Shown here in pieces: positions 62,201 to 64,000 of a DNA stretch of 64,000 nt. Below the pieces are notes generated by a model. It was given only the letters and a program-made list of their open reading frames with translations, was not told the DNA's origin and ran no database searches. The position numbers and the translations under genes are program-made. Origin of the DNA: JBFWUW01 sp050247075. GTDB lineage: Bacteria > Planctomycetota > Planctomycetia > Pirellulales > JBFWUW01. The stretch lies in contig JBFWUW010000008.1 of the NCBI GenBank assembly GCA_050247075.1, positions 66,976 through 130,975 of the forward strand. Reading direction: 5' to 3'. Each line of letters starts with the position of its first letter. Position 1 is the first letter of the stretch.

Positions 62201-63845
62201 TCCGGACGCCACGATCGGCCCGCCGCTGACGCTGCCGCCTGCATTGGCCGCACTTTCGCACGAAAAACATGAAGCCGTCACCGCGATCATTCGTGGCCGA
62301 TTGGAAATATCCGGTCCCACGACTGCCGGGCGAATCGCCGAGCAACTCGGGCTGGACGAAACCGCCGTGGGTGTTTCGCTGGAAGCCATCGAAGCGGAAG
62401 GAACGGTGCTGCGGGGACGTTTTACGCCGGGAGGGAACGAGCGTGGAATACGGAACGGGGAGTGCGAAGCGGAGGCCGCCGCTATCGCGCCGCCTCCCGA
62501 CAAGCACGAGGCCGCCAACGGCCACTCGCCCGCATGTGGGCTGGCACCCGTGCCGAGTTCCCCGCTTCCCGCTTCCTTGGAGTGGTGCGACCGCCGCCTG
62601 TTGGCCCGCATTCATCGGCTGACGCTCGACGCGGCCCGCCGCGCGGTGCAACCGGCCGAGCCGGCCGACTATCTGCGATTTCTAATCGAGCATCAGCATC
62701 TGGCGGAACATGATGAATCAACCCCTGGTACTCGGCTGAAGGGGCGGCCGGGCGTGTTGGAAGTCATCGGCCAATTACAAGGTTTTGAGTCTCCCGCCGG
62801 CGCTTGGGAGCGCGACTTGCTGCCGGGCAGAATTTGCGACTACGATCCTGCCTGGCTGGATGAGTACGCCTTGTCGGGCGAAATCAGTTGGGGCCGCTTG
62901 CAGCCGCCGGCGTCTGCCGAGGATGACACACCGCGGGCGGGCGGCCTGACGCGCGTGGTGCCGATCGCGGTGGTCGGCCGGGCCGATCTGGCCTGGCTGT
63001 TGCCAGTCGAACGCGGAAATCCGCTCAACAGCGCCCGCGGCGATGCCCGGCAAGTCTACGAAACGCTGGTCGCCAACGGGGCCTCGTTCTTCGCCGACTT
63101 GCTGGCGATCACTCGGCTGTTGCCGGCCCAACTGGAAGATGCCTTGAGTGAATTGGCGGCGCTGGGGGCGGTCACCGCTGATGGCTTTTCCACCATCCGC
63201 ACTTTGGTTTCGCCCGACCGCCGCCACGCGGGTGATGCCCGCCGCCGTCGTGACCGGCGGCAGCGCACCGCCACCAAGGTGCGGGCCTATTCGCGCGGCG
63301 GGCGATGGAGCCGTTTCCCCGGTCTGTTGCCGCAGGCCGAGCCGATTGAACGTATCGAACAGTGGGCAAGGCAGCTCTTACGGCGATATGGCGTCATCTT
63401 TCGCGATCTCTTGGCGCGGGAGTCAGTCGCCCCGCCCTGGCGCGATCTGGCCGCGGTCTATCGCCGGTGGGAAGCCCAGGGAAAAATCCGCGGCGGACGG
63501 TTCGTCACCAGCGTGGCGGGCGAACAATTCGCCACGCCCGAGGCCGTGACCGAGCTGCGCCGCATCCGCGAAGCTGGGCCGACTGGCCGCTGGGTAGCCG
63601 TCTCGGCCTGCGATCCGCTCAATCTTGCCGGCATCATCACCTCCGGCCCGCGCGTCCCCGCCGTGGGAACCAACGCCCTGGCCCTGCTCGACGGCCGCTT
63701 GGCGGCCTCCCTGCAAGCGGGCGACATCCAGTTCCACATTGAAATACCGGCCAACCTCGTCGAACCGATCCGCCGCGCCCTACGCATCGGCACAGCCTAC
63801 CGGTCCCTTTCAACCACCCCGCCCGCCTTGCCGGCCAACAAATAA
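59286..63845 (+). CDS. lhr: Large helicase-related protein Lhr
   Basis: A 1519-residue superfamily-2 helicase with the bacterial long-Lhr layout. Motif I is APTGSGKT (42-49), motif II DEIH (167-170), motif III SATQRP, and motif VI QRVGRAGHSLG. The WH/Lhr-core region is followed by the long C-terminal Lhr-CTD, giving the full length expected. Lhr unwinds RNA-DNA hybrids and acts in repair. Two stretches look inserted in frame: KAKGEGRKAEVEKETDSSSE near residue 595, and NERGIRNGECEAEAAAIAPP onward near 1050. A perfect hairpin follows the stop. Confidence 0.93.
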   Translation: MTLEGFHPLVTEWFNGRFAAPTEPQQQGWPAIMAGRHSLIAAPTGSGKTLSAFLVCIDQLVRQGLAGQLEDETHVLYVSPLKALSNDIRRNLQRPLEEIAACAAAAGLALPPIRASVRTGDTPASERRSMLRRPPHILVTTPESLYLLLTSARGRDLLGNIRTVIVDEIHALARDKRGSHLTLSLERLEALCPTPPQRIGLSATQRPMDEMARFLVGSRRVDAVGQPECQIVDVGHIRRLDLGIEVPPTELSAVCSHETWDEVYARLCELINSHRSTLVFVNTRRLAERVAHSLGELLGEEAVASHHGSLSKETRLSAEERLASGQLKAIVATASLELGIDVGFIDLVCQIGSPRSIATCLQRVGRAGHSLGAVPKGRLFPLTRDELLECLALTRAVKLGRLDKIEIPHLPRDILAQQIVAEVAARDCSEDSLYDLCRGAWPYRDLPRGEFDEIVAMLSEGIGRGNKRGHYLHRDRIAGQLKARRSARIAALTSGGAIPELADYRVVTEADHTFVGTVNEDFAIESMKGDIFLLGNTAWRIRYVRGGEVVVADAHGEPASIPFWLGEAPGRTIELSREVSELRNEIANRVERKAKGEGRKAEVEKETDSSSENPEGSAADFLVRECGATVSAAQQAAQYVAAQMVAVGMVPTCRQIMFERFFDESGGMQLVIHSPMGARINRAWGLAMRKRFCRSFDFELQASADDNGIVLSLGPQHSFPLESMFRMLNPQNAEHMLTQALLAVPIFQIRWRWNSTRSLAVLRQQGGKKVPPPLQRFRADDLLTAVFPAQTACQENRPEDVEIPNHPLVRQTMHDCLTEACDLPRWKQLLAEVESGETQFVARDTREPSPFSYEILNANPYAFLDNAPLEERRARAVATRRSVSPDTLGDLSWLDPAAIARVRADVWPTVRDSDELHDCLLQLNVLPELEGAEWRKHFDRLVAAGRAATLRRGDAPALWVSAERLRLAEAAFPDATIGPPLTLPPALAALSHEKHEAVTAIIRGRLEISGPTTAGRIAEQLGLDETAVGVSLEAIEAEGTVLRGRFTPGGNERGIRNGECEAEAAAIAPPPDKHEAANGHSPACGLAPVPSSPLPASLEWCDRRLLARIHRLTLDAARRAVQPAEPADYLRFLIEHQHLAEHDESTPGTRLKGRPGVLEVIGQLQGFESPAGAWERDLLPGRICDYDPAWLDEYALSGEISWGRLQPPASAEDDTPRAGGLTRVVPIAVVGRADLAWLLPVERGNPLNSARGDARQVYETLVANGASFFADLLAITRLLPAQLEDALSELAALGAVTADGFSTIRTLVSPDRRHAGDARRRRDRRQRTATKVRAYSRGGRWSRFPGLLPQAEPIERIEQWARQLLRRYGVIFRDLLARESVAPPWRDLAAVYRRWEAQGKIRGGRFVTSVAGEQFATPEAVTELRRIREAGPTGRWVAVSACDPLNLAGIITSGPRVPAVGTNALALLDGRLAASLQAGDIQFHIEIPANLVEPIRRALRIGTAYRSLSTTPPALPANK

Positions 63846-63874
63846 GCCACTTACGACAGAATGTCGTAAGTGGC
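63846..63874. repeat. Perfect 13-bp hairpin after lhr
   Basis: GCCACTTACGACA (63846-63858) and TGTCGTAAGTGGC (63862-63874) pair without mismatch around GAA. It starts two bases after the lhr stop. No T-run follows (TAGCCCGCATTTC), so it is at best a weak terminator. The first 12 bases also occur at 23449-23460, and the trailing GTGGCTAGCCCG resembles 22352-22363, which suggests another dispersed repeat. Confidence 0.6.
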
Positions 63875-64000
63875 TAGCCCGCATTTCTCACTGAGTCTTT
63901 CGACTTGAGTTGGAGGGGGGTGGACGTTGGTTGTTTGGGCAGGTGGCGCGACGTTGCTAAGGAGATGTCGCGGTGGAGTGGTTGCCGTGTCGGTGCCGGA
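63875..64000. other. Unassigned 3' edge
   Basis: No gene or repeat could be assigned in the last 126 bases of the window. Confidence 0.5.

Noticed and set aside
1..64000. tRNA or rRNA genes
   Set aside because: No T-arm GGTTCGAATCC-type motif with a supporting cloverleaf, and no rRNA core sequence, was seen in the intergenic regions; short or odd tRNAs could still be missed by eye.

Overview
The window looks like chromosomal DNA of a high-GC planctomycete, most likely of the Pirellulales type. The reasons are family-level: a DUF1592-type cytochrome protein, a ceramidase-like secreted enzyme, a giant secreted WD40 protein, cysteine-rich and HEAT-repeat proteins, small RRWQFGLSSLL-type membrane proteins, and a bacterial methenyl-H4MPT cyclohydrolase (mch). 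No tRNA, rRNA, CRISPR array, prophage or transposase gene was seen. About 40 protein genes are supported, in short mixed-strand groups with few long operons.

Layout. 0-9 kb: a DUF3309 mini-protein, a Spy-like secreted protein, cysC, an ICMT-like methyltransferase, a minus-strand group (acyltransferase, small Rieske protein, tandem GNAT, ABC-2 permease), and an HD-GYP/GAF regulator. 9-16 kb: an HTTM protein, a partial Complex I block (nuoA, nuoC, nuoD; no nuoB between), a 66-aa protein and a large unknown protein. 16-24 kb: HEAT, ARPP-1-like and AAA+ proteins, fabH, a gene-poor repeat-rich stretch with an AT-richer Imm39-like gene, and rsmG. 24-34 kb: a Rieske/cytochrome b-diheme c complex, glcE-glcF, mch, a Cys-rich secreted protein, fliG and a TAT-exported sugar isomerase-like protein. 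34-42 kb: a 2359-residue WD40 protein. 42-56 kb: SUKH-like, HDOD, lipoprotein, ceramidase-like, LOG, YjbQ, patatin-like, SGNH-amidohydrolase fusion and UVR-motif genes. 56-64 kb: a DUF1592 protein, a small membrane protein and full-length lhr.

How the genes fit together. Respiration is represented by NADH dehydrogenase subunits and a cytochrome bc-type complex. GlcEF would feed electrons from glycolate, and mch belongs to H4MPT-linked C1 transfer. Most other genes are envelope, exported or housekeeping functions with no obvious shared pathway.

The most distinctive layer is non-coding. A two-hairpin REP-like element recurs at about ten loci, and in two genes it supplies the stop codon. A second REP-like family forms an inverted pair next to rsmG. 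A nested-palindrome element sits inside a divergent 78-bp duplication after cysC. Two intrinsic terminators on the plus strand have no plus-strand gene in front of them; one marks a candidate small RNA or leader upstream of fabH. All functional calls rest on motif recognition by eye, without database searches.
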